A DNA stretch of 64,000 nt. It comes from Siniperca chuatsi. Taxonomy: Eukaryota; Chordata; Actinopteri; Centrarchiformes; Sinipercidae. Below the pieces are notes generated by a model that did no database searches, had not been told where the DNA came from, and saw only the letters and a list, made by a program, of their open reading frames with translations. This document shows, one piece after another, positions 1-13,100 of this stretch. A program made the translations under genes and the position numbers. Positions within the stretch are counted from its first letter, which is position 1. Each line of letters begins with the position of its first letter. The stretch is from NCBI RefSeq assembly GCF_020085105.1, contig NC_058056.1, positions 12,150,929 through 12,214,928 of the forward strand, written 5' to 3'.

Positions 1-1
1 C

Positions 2-523
2 CCGGGCAGGGAGGTAGAGGAGAGGAGGGGTAGGCTGCTGGGGGACAGCGAGGAGGAGGAGGAGGACGACTTGGCCTCTTCAGACATCTCCACCTCCAGC
101 GGGGTGCTCCTGCCCCCGGGGCAACAGGTGTGTGTGTGCCCCCTCTGCAGTAAAGTCTTCCCCAGCCCCCATGTGCTGCAACTGCACCTCAGCTCACACT
201 TCCGCGAGAAGGACGGCGCTCGCTCCAAGCTGTCCCCCGATGGCTCGGTCCCCACTTGCATGCAGTGCAACAAGACCTTCTCTTGCATGTATACCCTTAA
301 GCGCCACGAGCGCACGCACTCTGGCGAGAAGCCATACACATGTGGCCAGTGTGGCAAGAGTTTCCAGTACTCTCATAACTTGAGTCGGCACGCTGTAGTT
401 CACACACGTGAGAAGCCTCACGCTTGTAAGTGGTGCGAACGGCGCTTCACCCAGTCTGGGGACCTCTACCGCCACATCAGGAAGTTTCACTGTGGCCTTG
501 TCAAGACTCTCGCCATTGGATAA
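2..523 (+). CDS. zbtb42: BTB/C2H2 zinc-finger repressor, C-terminal part (zbtb42; 5' end outside window)
   Basis: The frame is open from the window edge to the TAA at 521-523, so the visible 173 codons are the C-terminal part of a longer protein; the BTB domain would lie upstream. It starts with an acidic patch (E5-D2, about 50-70), followed by four C2H2 fingers at about 137-199, 257-319, 341-403 and 425-490. Fingers 2-3 are joined by the classic linker HSGEKPY. The finger order and the spacer between fingers 1 and 2 match the ZBTB18/ZBTB42 family, sequence-specific nuclear repressors. Two points favour zbtb42: the short tail after the last finger (FHCGLVK...) and the siva1-adss1-inf2 neighbourhood. 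ZBTB18 has a longer tail. The family assignment is firm. The paralogue call rests on the tail and on synteny recalled from memory. Confidence 0.87.
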   Translation, partial: PGREVEERRGRLLGDSEEEEEDDLASSDISTSSGVLLPPGQQVCVCPLCSKVFPSPHVLQLHLSSHFREKDGARSKLSPDGSVPTCMQCNKTFSCMYTLKRHERTHSGEKPYTCGQCGKSFQYSHNLSRHAVVHTREKPHACKWCERRFTQSGDLYRHIRKFHCGLVKTLAIG

Positions 524-1071
524 AACCCCTCTCAGCAGTGCCATGACATAAGACAGAATGTCTTTTCATATACTGACTACTACTACTGAACAATTTTCCC
601 ATTAGTATACATATGTTGGCAGTTTGTTGGAGACATCTTTTGGATTTTACCCCATTCGGCATTTCTCAAGTTAAAGATGTAGCAACTTTAAAACTGGAGC
701 TGTTTTCTGTGCAGGACTGTGTCATAGGCATACATCACGGTCAGAGACAGACAGTTGAAGGTGCACAGGCTGTTAGGATGAACATGGGTGCTGTGAAACT
801 CAAGCTGGATCTGTGTCGACGAAGGTGAACAAATCAGATGATGCACTTGTTTGTTTTCTGTCTTGTTTGTGTCAGTTGGTTGAGTTTATTTGAGGAGTAT
901 ATTTGCTGAAAGAAAAAGCATCTTATGTTCATACCCTATGGGCAAATGAGTGATGGCTAATGCTAACATATGTTAATACAATCGTCAGAGTGAGTGAGAC
1001 TTTATTTGTGCACATGGGAGATCAGAACCGTCCGTGAGTAGCAATATATGATGTTTTTTTTTTTTAACTCC

Positions 1072-1105
<34 letters not shown>

Positions 1106-1106
1106 T
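1072..1106. repeat. (ATT)n microsatellite
   Basis: About eleven to twelve ATT units, directly after a T12 run. It lies in the presumed zbtb42 3' UTR. Confidence 0.95.
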
Positions 1107-4021
1107 ATTTTTGGGGATTTGTTTAGTCCTTAACAAGTAAACTATCATAAGGCAGCAAAACTAATGACGTTTGACTACTGGAAGTAACATTATCTTTTTC
1201 ATGGAAGTAGAATGTTTGTTTGGTTGAAATGAAGTTGGTTACAGTTTTATGTTGTTTATAACAAGCGGCAAGCAGACCATCATATCACCATATTTCTTTT
1301 TTGCCTTGGGTAGAGTTACCAGCTCTTTAGTTGCTAATATGACTGAGCACATATCGATGGAATGGCCTTCTAATTGCTACTATAAAAAGAAGTTGTATAG
1401 TCAGAGGAGGGGTGGAGAGTAGTTAAAAGCTAATGCCTGTAACACCGGTGCCTACTGAAATTCTTGACACTTCACCTAGTGTACTTACTTAAACAAGAAT
1501 GAGATATATTGCCATGCCTTCTCGTCAAATTCAGTGAGTTTTCAGGCCTTTAAAAAAAAATGGATTCCACTCCACATACCAGGTGATAACAAAGGTAATT
1601 GTCTACTCTGGAATGCCAGTTGATTCATGAGTGCCCTTAATTAAATCATTTACAAGAATGTAATAAAAGTATGTAAACCAAGCTCTTGTCAATTTAAATG
1701 TTTTGACTCGTTTGGGTTAAAAGCAAATATTTGCCAGTAAATTACCTTGTTATTTCCTGGTATGGCGTAAAGGATACACTGACACAGTGTTTAGGGCAAA
1801 CCCTCAGCAGGCAGGAAGGGGACAGAGGGAAACAGGTGGATATTCAGTACGGTGTCTGTTGTTAGCGCTGTTTGTTCTTCAAAGATCTGCTCCATGTGCC
1901 ATTCAGCTGAACCTACTGACTTTTCTTTCTTTGAATTAACCTTTTCACGTTATCATATCTTCTTACTGAATGTGTGTAAGTTACTACTGATGAAGTTGGA
2001 GCCTTTAGTGATGCTGTCCTTGAGAGAATCTGTGGGCAGGAAATGGATTTCTTCTGTCTAGCCACATAGATGCTATATGGATTCTTAACAGGGGCAGAGC
2101 ACTAACAGTTCATGATATTTGTCTAATCTGTCCTGAGAAGACTTGATCAGAATTTATTTATTAGTTTGACTTGGTTCAGGGTTTACTGTAGGTGTAGTTC
2201 TTATTTCTATAAGTTTGAAAGACATCGCGTCTTGCCTAGTGATCTTGGTACTCATTAACTGGTATTTGGGGCTGTCTGTTCATTTTCTCTGTGCAAATCG
2301 AGTTACTGTAATTGTATTTTAATACACCGTGTAGAAATCTCTACAGAGTATTCAAGATTTGTCACATGGAACGTAGAGAAGCACTTGTTTTTAGCATGCA
2401 TATAGTTTCAACACTATTGTCTAGGCTGCTATTTCTTACTATATGTATATTTAATGTAAATATATATTCTATTTATCAAACTGTTTGTTTTTCCGTGTTG
2501 CAACACATGTAAGGTGGAGAGAGTCAGGTGTCTTATTAAGGCTGCAGTCTCTTAAAGCGTCACGTCTTCCCCAGGGAGTTTGGTTCTTTTTCCATATTCA
2601 AGACTTGATTGGACTCACTACAAATCAGAGCAGTTAATACTGCTCTGAGTGCTGTTCTGCCACAGGAAACAGTTGTTCACAAGCACAGCCACACTGATAC
2701 GGCATTGGCTACCTATAGAAATGAGACAATACAGGCACTGTTCCCCCCACCGAGTCCCAGGTAGTTCTCAAGGGATCATTGTGTATCTCCCTCCTAGCTG
2801 TGGGGAGAAAAGGCAACGCAAGTCTCTCTTTCTTTGCACTTTTCTGTATTGAATGGAGCTATTGGAGTGTGAGAAATGTATTTAGCAAAGGGAGACCAAG
2901 GACACTGTAAACAGGTGTATTGTTTGGAGGCATCAAAGAACAACCCCCCAAATCCCAGCATGCAGTAGATTAATGCTTCATTGTTCCTCTCCATGGAGGA
3001 GGTACCACGGTGATTTGATTGCACATCTATCAAGAGAATATCAGAATTATCAGAATATTGTTTTCCAAGTGCTAGATTTAGAAAAATAACTGTAGAGATT
3101 GTCAATAATATGTCTGGCAACTGTGACAATAGAGGTCAGATGTAGGTGCTGACTACCTGCCCATTTCAGCATAGACACCCTAAGGTGTTTTGTTTTTTGG
3201 TCTTTTATGTTAATCACCAAGACTTCTTTCAGGACACAGAAATGAATTCACATGTGATTTTCTCAGCATTTGCGATGGCTTGTCAGCATTTTTTTTTTAA
3301 ATGGAGGAGTCCAAGTCAAGAAGGAATCGAACCATTTCTCTCAGAATTACTGCAGTCTGTTGTCATTCTGCTGCCTGACCTGCAGTCAGCGACAGGGCTT
3401 GAATGAACGAGGCTCGTGTGTAGTTTTACAAGAAATGTGATTTGGCTCCCTGTTTACTTGCACAACCACTCCTGTTGTTCGCATGCCCCGAGAGTTTAAT
3501 CACTTCAGTTAGTCGTTAGAACAATAGATATATTTCAGATAGCTGTTACGGAGTGTTAATAATGTGTATCTCAAACAGAACACACAGGAATGTTGATTTG
3601 GTCACAGTTTCAGTTTTTTAAACTTATGTGGTGCAAATTAAATTGCTTGATTCTCCAATGTACGTGTGTACAGAGGTAGAAAAACTAACAATATGTGAAG
3701 AATCTTTTCTTTTTATTGTTTGCAGTCTTTATTTATACCTCCAGAATGATCACCAAATGTGCCTTGTAGACACACGGATAGGTGTTGCATCTGGAGAAGC
3801 CCTTTTTCTATATTGTACATTTTGCCCTTGACTGCGGTGGCAGAGTTCACATCACAGCAACAGTGGTCCCACTGAAGTGATTCACAAGTGTTGTTCCTGT
3901 TTTTCTATCATATCAAAAGGTTAAATCATACAAACAAAAGTTTTGAGTCCACTTATTTTTGCTGCTTTGCGAGAGATTACGTTGATGTTTTGAGATTTAT
4001 TTGACCATTTCTGTTTATGTG

Positions 4022-4027
4022 AATAAA
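4022..4027 (+). terminator. Candidate distal poly(A) signal of zbtb42
   Basis: Canonical AATAAA followed by GT-rich sequence (ttttggacgtgttc). It is the best candidate for the end of the zbtb42 transcript. Confidence 0.5.
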
Positions 4028-5198
4028 TCTGTTTTGGACGTGTTCAACTGAAGACAAGCATTTTTGTGATTTGGCTTTTAGCCAATACTACTGGGAACTA
4101 ACAGTCCAGTCCTTTAGTTAATGTCACTGTTGAATGTGAAACACTGAGATGTTGATTGTCGACTTCTATGGAAACTGCGCTACTCTTGATCGAGGGCTAT
4201 GTTTGCCTAACTCATGCTGTATGATCTTTAAGTCTGAAAAATGACTTTACTGATACTGGAATTTTGTCCTCTGCAGGTTACAACTGTGAAATTGTGTATA
4301 ATCATGAGAAATATTTATTATTGCATTTGCTTCTTGTGCAACATTTGACTCTGTTTTAATTTGGTAAAAAAAAAAAGCTTCTAAATGTCAAACGAAAATC
4401 TTTTTAATAGAAATTTGTAGAAGTGCCATTAGAATTTAATATAATTTTTTAATAAGAAAGGTATATTTTATAGTAATCAATTGCTTCAGTGTTAGTGGTG
4501 TAGAGATTAGATGACAATCTTTATGCAGAATTGACATTGCTTAGATATTGAGGCAATTTACTTTGATCTATAACTGTATGTGCATTTTCTTTGTTTGCGC
4601 TTTTGGAGTGTGCTTGTGTGTGTGCTGTGGAAATGTGACAATCTTGATTTAGGTCTTTCTTAAGATTATGCATAGAATTAAATGGAACAACTTTCTTTCT
4701 GTGTGTGGATTTTATTCATTTACTAATTTTATTTATTTATTACTTTTATTTTATTACTTTTATTTTTTGCACTGTCACACTAGTTTTCACACCAGTCAAT
4801 ATATCAACTTCAGATATCCTTAGCAGCATAAGATGAGCTTTGAATTTAATAAGAAAAGTAAAAGTGGACTCTGATACACTGACAACAAAAGAACATTATA
4901 GAAGAGCCTTTGTCTGACACACAGCAGCAACAATCAGCCAGACATTGTGTGTGTGGGAAGCGTTGCAATGTGTACAGAGACAACAGAATGTGATAATACT
5001 GCTGGTCTTACTGGTCTATCCCTCTGAAACCATAAACTGAGCTCAAGGACGTAGCCGTTTCAAGATGGGCTCCCATTGTTCCTGACCTGTTGCCAATACT
5101 TTCCAAAGGAGATAAATAAACCTGGGATAACAAAGCCTGTTGACTTTGTTATGTAATTATTACTAAAACTCAACTTGATTATATCTGCCACAGCAAAC

Positions 5199-5204
<6 letters not shown>

Positions 5205-5245
<41 letters not shown>
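5205..5245. repeat. (CA)n microsatellite
   Basis: About 20 CA units with one early interruption. Confidence 0.95.
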
Positions 5246-5247
<2 letters not shown>

Positions 5248-8200
5248 ATACACACACATCTATTTGTAAGTAAACATACCAAATATGTGTCTACTTGAGG
5301 AACTTCATGCCACTTCACTGGACAATTTCATTGGCGAGAACTTTTAATTATTTCCCTGCTGCACCATGAAAGAAATCCAGCTGCTCTGCTACGTGATCTC
5401 AATGGGGATGTGCTCGGGTTCCCACCACCCTCCCCCAATCCCAGCTCACCCATTCTGGGAACGCCATATAGACAAGGGCCGCATCCAACTGACCCTGCCC
5501 CCATCTATCCTACCTCAACCCCCACAGCCCCCAAACCACGGCCCCAAACCTCGGCCTCATCCCCACCACTCTATTGTGTGCGTGGGTAGTAGCTCAGCCA
5601 GGCTATTGTCTGGCCCAGCTCCCCAGCACGTACTTTATGCACAAACAGACGACACCGCGGCGCTAGCCAGGCAGCTCCAACATAAAGAAAACAATGTCCT
5701 CCCAAGATCATTCATAAACACCCTGAACAGCCCCAGCCAGCTCACAGTAAATAAGGGCCCTCTGCAATGCTGCGGCCTCCTCGCACTGTAAACATCCACA
5801 GCAGCAGGCCTCAGAGCGCTCGCTGGCACCAACATCTCACATCTGCCTAACGGGATCCAGGGTTTAGACTGCCTGGTGTGTGTGTGATTCTTATGGACCA
5901 AAACCTTCACATGGAAAGTAAGGGCCATGTGATAGGGCTTAGCTGCAGGGTGACGAGCTGGGATATGTGCAGTGTAACTCGATGGTGTAATAAAACATTC
6001 CTCTCCGAGGCTCAAAGCCTGGCTCATTTGGCTGTGAGTGGTTTTGTGTGTGTGTGTGTTTAGAGGTACTTGAGAGAAGTTGAGAGGAAAGTTGTAAGTG
6101 TCCACCACCTCAACAAGGCCAGCGGTGGGAGCCCTTGACCTCTGAAGGGACGGACTGCCAGGGACAGCTGGTGTGGCCTGTGTTTATTTATTTATTTCTT
6201 AACAAAAGACAGGTGGTCACACTTGAAAAGGGCACACAAACACAGTCACACACATGCGCTTGTGTACAGACAATGCACACACACACGCATGGGTAGATTT
6301 CTTTCTCTCTCTCCATGTTAACACACATGCATATGGTTATCATCCACTTAATTTTGGAGGAGCCATTCTTTTGACTTTCAGAAAATCCAAATCACATCAC
6401 ATTGAATTCCCAATTAATAATATAATAGTCTGGTGTAAAAAAAAAAAAAAGCATTATTGCCAACGTGTAAGTCTACATCCACATTTGAAGCAGCATTTAA
6501 ATTCTTAATCACAGTCTACAGTCTATAGCTACAATCTGAACTCTATATACCACATAGCAATTGTTACAAGTGCATAAATACATATCAACTCATGCTCTCA
6601 CACTGGCTTTGCCTTTTTTGGAGTGGCTCGCTCTGACAGTGCCAAGACAGTGTGTCCTTGGTCCACTGTACAGCTGTCACTTTACTCACACTCGTTGACG
6701 CATATTTATAGCAGCAGCATCATTGGGCTTGACGTTCGCCACACTCAGACCACAGCTGGTCCCCAAAAGAATGGGTGAAAGACAAAGCCACGTGCTCCCG
6801 CTGGCCGACTGCAGTTGGTCCTGTCTGGAGCGCTGTGGGTGATTATGTGGCCCCCTTCTCCTCGCAGACACCCAGCCATACATGTACCAGGGGGAAGATG
6901 GGGACCATTTTGGGGGGGGCACTCTGACCTTCCTTTTTTCCCCTTTGGGTGTCACGGATGGGGATGTGCTGAAAACCTTGACAGCTGCACTCTCCTGTTT
7001 TGAAGATAAACCCATCACATCATTGTGGAGTTAACAGAGAGCAAACAATGAAACAATGAATATGGTAAACGTTTTGGATGACAGACAAGCAAGTTATGCC
7101 TAAACCACTTCTGTAATGTTCTGTATCTGGAGTCCAAGGGAATGGGTTTTACTACTCATAATTGTTCAGATTTGGGAAAGGGACAAGACAGCGGAGACCT
7201 ATATCGACAATACTATTTGCTTTATGTATTGAGGGAATAGCTGAGATTAAACTGAAGCAATAGTGGATGATTCATGAGATTGTGTTCTTTGCGAACTATA
7301 CTGTTTGCATTGTCATGCATTATATTACTCCCTTTCTTCTAGATACAAAGGGTACTGATGCAATAATGGATCACAGGGCTTCAGATATTTGTGGGTCACT
7401 TTGACTCATAATACCTATCAGTGTGACTCAGCTGATTAACCCTCATCCTACTAACATATTTAACATACGAGGACTACCGACTGGGGTCCCCAAGAATAAA
7501 CTACTGTAAGAAACAACAATCATAGCAAAATGTGAACTTATTTCTTCTCAAAATATTATTAGTTATTAATGTCATCTGAAAAAAAACAACACATCTTGGA
7601 GCTTTGAGAAACAGAGCAAACCTGCTTGCATACCCCTCCTCGCCCTGTCCAGCCTCAAAAATTGTTACATTTGTGCTTTTTCCCACACTCACACTATGTC
7701 CTGATCATGCTCTTACGGCATGTCGATCATGCATGACACACTATTTTACAGTCTTAATAGAACATAAACATTTCATTTGAGTCATAAAACATTTTATGAT
7801 GAAATGATGTATTGGATTTCTGACTTTGAACATCATCTTACCTTAGGAAGAGCAGTATTTAGGGTCGTTGACAGGGCACATGATGAAATCTGTCTGCTGC
7901 ATCTGTGTCTGTCCCCCTCCCCTAGTGTCTGATATCATAAATTAGGACCCATGGCAAACATGAAGTCAGTAAATAGTTCCATCTATTAAAGCTGCATAGC
8001 TGCAATTAAAACTAAAAACTGAAAAGAATGATATAAAGTCATTAGCAACAAATTGATTGCCAAAGTCATGAAACATTGGAATGATAGAATAAAGCACCTG
8101 TGAGATATGACAAAAAGTATACCTCTGGGGTCTGCAGGTACCCCAGTTGGTAGGATGAGGGTTAAGACAAACTCACCTCCCAGGACAAAAAGGACTTGAG

Positions 8201-8618
8201 GGATGCTCCCTCTGACATTAGTGGAGAGAATAGAGGTGACTAGGATCAAGCTTCTTCCTCTTTTGCACCCATAACCATACATGTGCCCCTGCACAAAATG
8301 TTTGACACACTTATGAGGTTCATTCAGCAAAATAATATATGGCTTAAAAAAGTTATTATTAATCTGCACAGCTCAGAATTCTGGTATCATGGATTAAATG
8401 AAACAGAGACAAGATGGATCATTAGTAATTTCAATTTATGACAATAAGTATAATACACTTTGTTATAAATGTTGTTATAAATATTTTTAAGAGGAAAATT
8501 AAAAAATAAGGGCAGAGGAAATAAAGACAACTTTGAAAATGTAATTATTATTTGAATCATGTTATTTAACTTTAGAGAACTTTTTTTATTTTAGGGAGCT
8601 CTTGTTCTAATAACTCTC

Positions 8619-8910
8619 TAGGGCTGCAACTAACAATTATTTTCATTATTGATTAATCGATTAGTCTAAAAAATGACACAAAATAATGAAAAATGCCCAG
8701 TTCAAAGAGCCCAAGGTGACGTCTTCATATGCATTCTGTTCGACCAACAGTCCAAACTCCAAAGATATTCACTTTATATTCATTAGTAAATTCTTACATT
8801 TGAGAAGCAGAAAATAGCAAATATTTTGCATTTTTTCTTGATAAATGACTTTAACCAATAAATTTATAATCAAAATAGTTGCCAATTAATTTTCTGTTGA
8901 CCGACTAATA
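8619..8910. mobile_element. Degraded hAT-type MITE
   Basis: Begins with TAGGGCTGCAACTAACAATT, then has the alternating ATTAATCGATTAG-rich body typical of a very common teleost non-autonomous hAT family. Internal sequence such as 'aagatattca' near 8763 also fits. The matching right terminal inverted repeat is not readable: similarity to the remembered consensus fades after the 'ccgactaat' block near 8909. The copy therefore looks old and 3'-truncated. The family name is from memory of this repeat; a repeat library would settle it. Confidence 0.75.
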
Positions 8911-9997
8911 ATTCAATATTAATTAATGCATAAAAGTATAGCTATCATTTGGCTCAAAACACATCTGCCAACTTTAGAATTATGGACATCTCTGTTGAAC
9001 TTCATGAGCCAATGGTTGTTTGTCTTCAACAAAAAGGCAAAAAAAAAAAGGTATGCAATTCCAAAACTTCTTGTCAAGTGTTTAATGTCCACCTCTGAGT
9101 TCCTTAAAGCCTTATCAAGCAATGTGTAGACAACTTGACGCCTTGCTTGCCAGCAGCTGTCTGTTCACTCAGCCAGAAATCAAGCAGTGCCCTAAGTCAC
9201 CAACTGCAGAGCTCCCCAAAGACTGGAGCCACAACTGGCCCGCTGAGCAGGGGATGTGACTCAACAGCTCATAGGCGCATTTGCAATAAGCTCCAGGAAG
9301 TGCACTCATCCAAGCTAATATCTATAAGACCATGTCATGTGATAGATTTCTATAAAGCAGTGCTGAGGACTTCTGCCACCAAGAACAATTACTCCCAGTG
9401 TACAATACCTGACCCTGAAAGCAGTCATCATCAGTGACGAGTCGCAGCAACCAAGAGAAAGTGATGACTACATCTCAAGGTCATGTACAGCAGGGATAAT
9501 TGCAGCCAAATTGTCTGCTGGTTCTGTTCAACCTCTGGGTCTTCTTGTTTTAATAAATACACTTGATAGCAGATTCTCAAGGTCAGTCAGGACAGACTGG
9601 ATTAGAATTTCATTGCCAAGACAAAACTTTCATATTCAACTAAAAGGTTGAAAAAGTGCTTCTTTAGCATAGTGAGATAAATGTGTTCATCCAGTGAGGA
9701 AGAAGGGTTTGTGTATTACTCTGAATATGACCCTGTCTGAAAGGAACTCACCCCTCAACTGAGTTCTTGAAGTGTGCTGCCATCTGCTGATGCATCTACA
9801 ACACAGTACGGTAGTTGTTTAACCTTTTAACTAACTGGTAGATTTTTGTTCAGACGTCCAGTTTTGATTCCTGTGTTATTCAACAATTACCTCACTGTAC
9901 CCCTTTAATTAATCAAAACACATAGTGTAACTGTATTAATGACAGCTGCACTAAAGACATAACTGACAACATGTAACTGTATACAAAAGTGTTCAAG

Positions 9998-10003
9998 TTT
10001 ATT
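9998..10003 (-). terminator. Poly(A) signal of siva1
   Basis: TTTATT on the + strand reads AATAAA on the siva1 strand, about 150 bp past the siva1 stop codon. Confidence 0.6.
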
Positions 10004-10057
10004 TCAGTTACTTTTGGAATGCAGTACATATATACAAGAAAACATTTAGATCACATT

Positions 10058-10082
10058 AAAAAAAAAAAAAAAAAAAAAAAAA
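10058..10082. repeat. A25 homopolymer in siva1 3' UTR
   Basis: An uninterrupted A run on the + strand, i.e. U25 in the siva1 mRNA, between its stop codon and its poly(A) signal. Confidence 0.9.
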
Positions 10083-10148
10083 TCACAGGCATAAAATTCA
10101 GTCTTAATAATATCTCATGTGTGTTCAAACAAACTCCTGATCCCTCCT

Positions 10149-13100
10149 TTACGTCGAGCAATTGCAGCAAAGTACTTCATCATATCGCCCGCTGTAACTG
10201 TGAAGCCAAGAGAAAATGTTACATTACAATTATTTAGCAAACACTTTGGTCAAAAGCAACATTTTTCTCCCCATACTACACACTCGCTGTGAGCAGTTTG
10301 GGTTTCAGAGTCTTGTTTAAAAAGGTATGACAAGGAACTTATGGACATTGAACCACCAACCCTATGAATGAATGGTCAACTTCTCAGCCCCTTTATTGAA
10401 CAAGGCTGATATGAGTAACTGTTCCATTGCTTTTTGAGGTCTTAAAATCCAGCAAATTCACTTTTAGAGCTCTGTTTGCAACTTACTGGCACTGCAGCCA
10501 AAACTTAATGTTGGTTCAGGGTTGAGTGGGTTAAGTATCTAATTTTTTTAACGTAAAATATGATAGTTCATCGAGCACCCATAGTACAAGCACAAGATGA
10601 ATGCCTTTCACAGAACAGATGAGAAACTGCTTGACCCCCACATCTCATATAAACATGTCTTCAATGCCAAAGCAAGTGATTTTCCAAGTGACACCTAATT
10701 AACCTTAGCATGCACGGTCTCTCAGTTTAAAGGGATCTAATAATACTTTATAGCTGGGACAACTAGAAAAAGGGAAAAAAACATGGCAGGGGATGCACTG
10801 AAATGTATTTAATGCCAATATTTTCCAGCCTACATTAGCTGATATAGATAATGCATTTTAATGAGTTATAACACAAATGCAAGTGCAGAAGAGGTGGCAG
10901 TTTTATCAATTTAAAAGTGATGAAAAATCACAGTCACAATTAGCCATATACAGTATAAGGAGTACAAATAATACTGATTTAGATACGGCTTTTGAACTTC
11001 AACATTGGCCGATAGTGATAGCTTGTAAATATATCTATGCATTAGTCCGTTGAAGCCCTTTGGGAAACGGAGTGACTTACTCTATGATGGTGCAGACAGA
11101 GCAGCAGAGGCTGGAGCAGCAGGAGCACTGCCGTGTACAGGAGGAACAGGCTAGACGGTCACATTGGGAGCATGGTGTCCTGGACCCCTGGGTCTTCTGA
11201 CACACACAGCAGCTTGTAGGAGCCACTGCCGCACCTAGACACAAAGCACACATCCATAAAGCACACTGGATGAGCATTTAGCAAAGCACTAAAAGTAACC
11301 AAACTGAACACCTAAATCTGTGACAACCCTGACATCTGCTGGTGAAAAGCATGAACTGAACTAACCATCTGCTTTTGGCCTTGGAGTCTAATGACTTCTT
11401 GTACTGTGCCCTGTCCCATTTTAAAAAGCTCCTTTAATTGCAGCTGAGAAGTGAGCTCTCTTTTGTCCAGTTTTGAAATTAAAAAACAAAAACGCGTATT
11501 TTGCAGCCCTCAGTACCCAATAATTAATGTGTGCCAGATCCTAGTTACACAGTAAAAATCAGGAAATGTTATGTGACCACATAAGATTTAGCACGCATGT
11601 GTGTTTGGGTGGTCATTGAAGGATAGGTTAACATTTTTTCAAATCTATCTTAAAATAATACTCACATGCCCATATCTACATTTTTTAGTGTAAACTTTAC
11701 TCCTGTTCATACTGGCCACAAAGAGATCCAAATCAAGTTGGCTTCCTCCAAAATTACAATAAATTTTGGATGAAATTCACTCTGTGCTTCTTCAGACGGT
11801 GTTTCCGTGCTGAGCTGCGGTGGAGGGGCAGTAACACAAAATTAGAATTTCTTACTAAAAATACTGTAAGATACCAACTTGATTTTTCTAACTTGGACTG
11901 CTGAAGCAACATATTAGCTCCGCTATTAGCTGAACTTCGGAAAGATTTTTTTAAGCAGAGTAGGGATTTCTGGCACAAATTCACCCACTTCCAAGGTGCA
12001 CGGAGAAGGGAAAAAGTCTGAAGAGGTCAAAACTCCAGCAAAGGCCACAAACCAAAACACGTTGGTCTAACAATAAAGTTGTTCTGTATACTACAATGTT
12101 CCTGGAATTTAGACCTCTCCCGAAAGAAGTTTTTACACAGAAAAAGAACTGTGGACTTTGTCCCCCATCACTTGCTTTAGGGAGGAATCTCCTCTGGGTA
12201 CAGACAGGACGAGTCATTACAGCAACCAATAACTCTTCCAATGTACATCTGGGCATGTGAGTATTGTACTAAGATAGATTTGAAAAACTGTAAACCTATA
12301 TATCATATATCACATGGACTAGATCAAAGAATCACGTGTTTTGTGATGTTTTCCATTATGTATTACAGGACTCTAAACTCACGTGTAATGATATTTGTCC
12401 TTGTTTGACTCTGGGGTTTCCATTTTGTCAGCAGGGCAGGTACAACCTTTACATGGTTGACCATTTTCACAAGGTAATTTCATGAGGACTGCTGAAAGCA
12501 CCCTTAGTTTAGCTTATTTGGGGAGGAGCAGGATCAGTGAGTGCTTCAGGTACTCACAAAGATCCACTTTCATTGGTTGTGTCAGCATGTTTTGGAGGAC
12601 CCAGCTACTTCATTGGAACAAAACTCATATCACCTGGCTCCCAAGATAAGCCAATTCACTATTCTGCTTTCATCAGTAGATGTCACTGTTCTCACATATT
12701 TGGACTTTGTTTACTCTTTTAGTGTCAAGGTTTTCTGTTTCAGTAGCTGCGGTTACATGCACACTTTGTCGTTGTTCTGATTTAAATCATTCTGACTGAA
12801 GATTTCAGGTCAGCCGTTTACACAGATGGGATCTAATATGGCCTGGTGTTTACATGCGCCGACACATTTAATTGGGACACCTGTGTGACATGCACAAAAG
12901 TAAAGAATGCTCATCAGTCTTCCTCAAAGGGTACCTGGCATGCGTTTGATCAGCTCCCCGAAGATGGATATCTATCCTCTGATCAGCGCAGTATTTGCCA
13001 TTATCACGTGGTGCTCTTAATCAAGCAACAGCATTTTTTGGGAAGTGACAGTAATCAGGTTAATCGTTAACATGGTTTTCCTTTTGACCGGTTCATGAAA

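Larger units (their letters stand above)
524..4030 (+). other. Long 3' UTR of zbtb42 (inferred)
   Basis: No gene-like ORF is seen in this AT-rich stretch. It holds AT-rich tracts, an (ATT)n run and T-rich patches. An AATAAA lies at 4022-4027, followed by GT-rich sequence, which fits a distal poly(A) site; an earlier AATAAA at 1662-1667 could give a short form. The extent of the UTR is inferred from these signals only. Confidence 0.5.
4031..9990. other. Intergenic region between zbtb42 and siva1 (convergent 3' ends)
   Basis: About 6 kb with no gene I can support. It contains a (CA)n run near 5205-5245, a GC-richer patch at about 5.37-6.15 kb, a second at about 6.6-7.0 kb with a CACGTG near 6790, and the remains of a hAT-type MITE near 8.6-8.9 kb. 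ORFs of 140-157 codons in the first GC-rich patch overlap on both strands and match no family I know. Confidence 0.6.

Noticed and set aside
3322-3333. tRNA B-box-like GGTTCGATTCC on the - strand
   Set aside because: No A box, acceptor stem or anticodon arm around it.
5366-6108. Proline-rich 141-codon frame (+) and overlapping 157-codon frame (-)
   Set aside because: Both strands are open in a GC-richer patch, no domain or known family, no splice context; likely composition.
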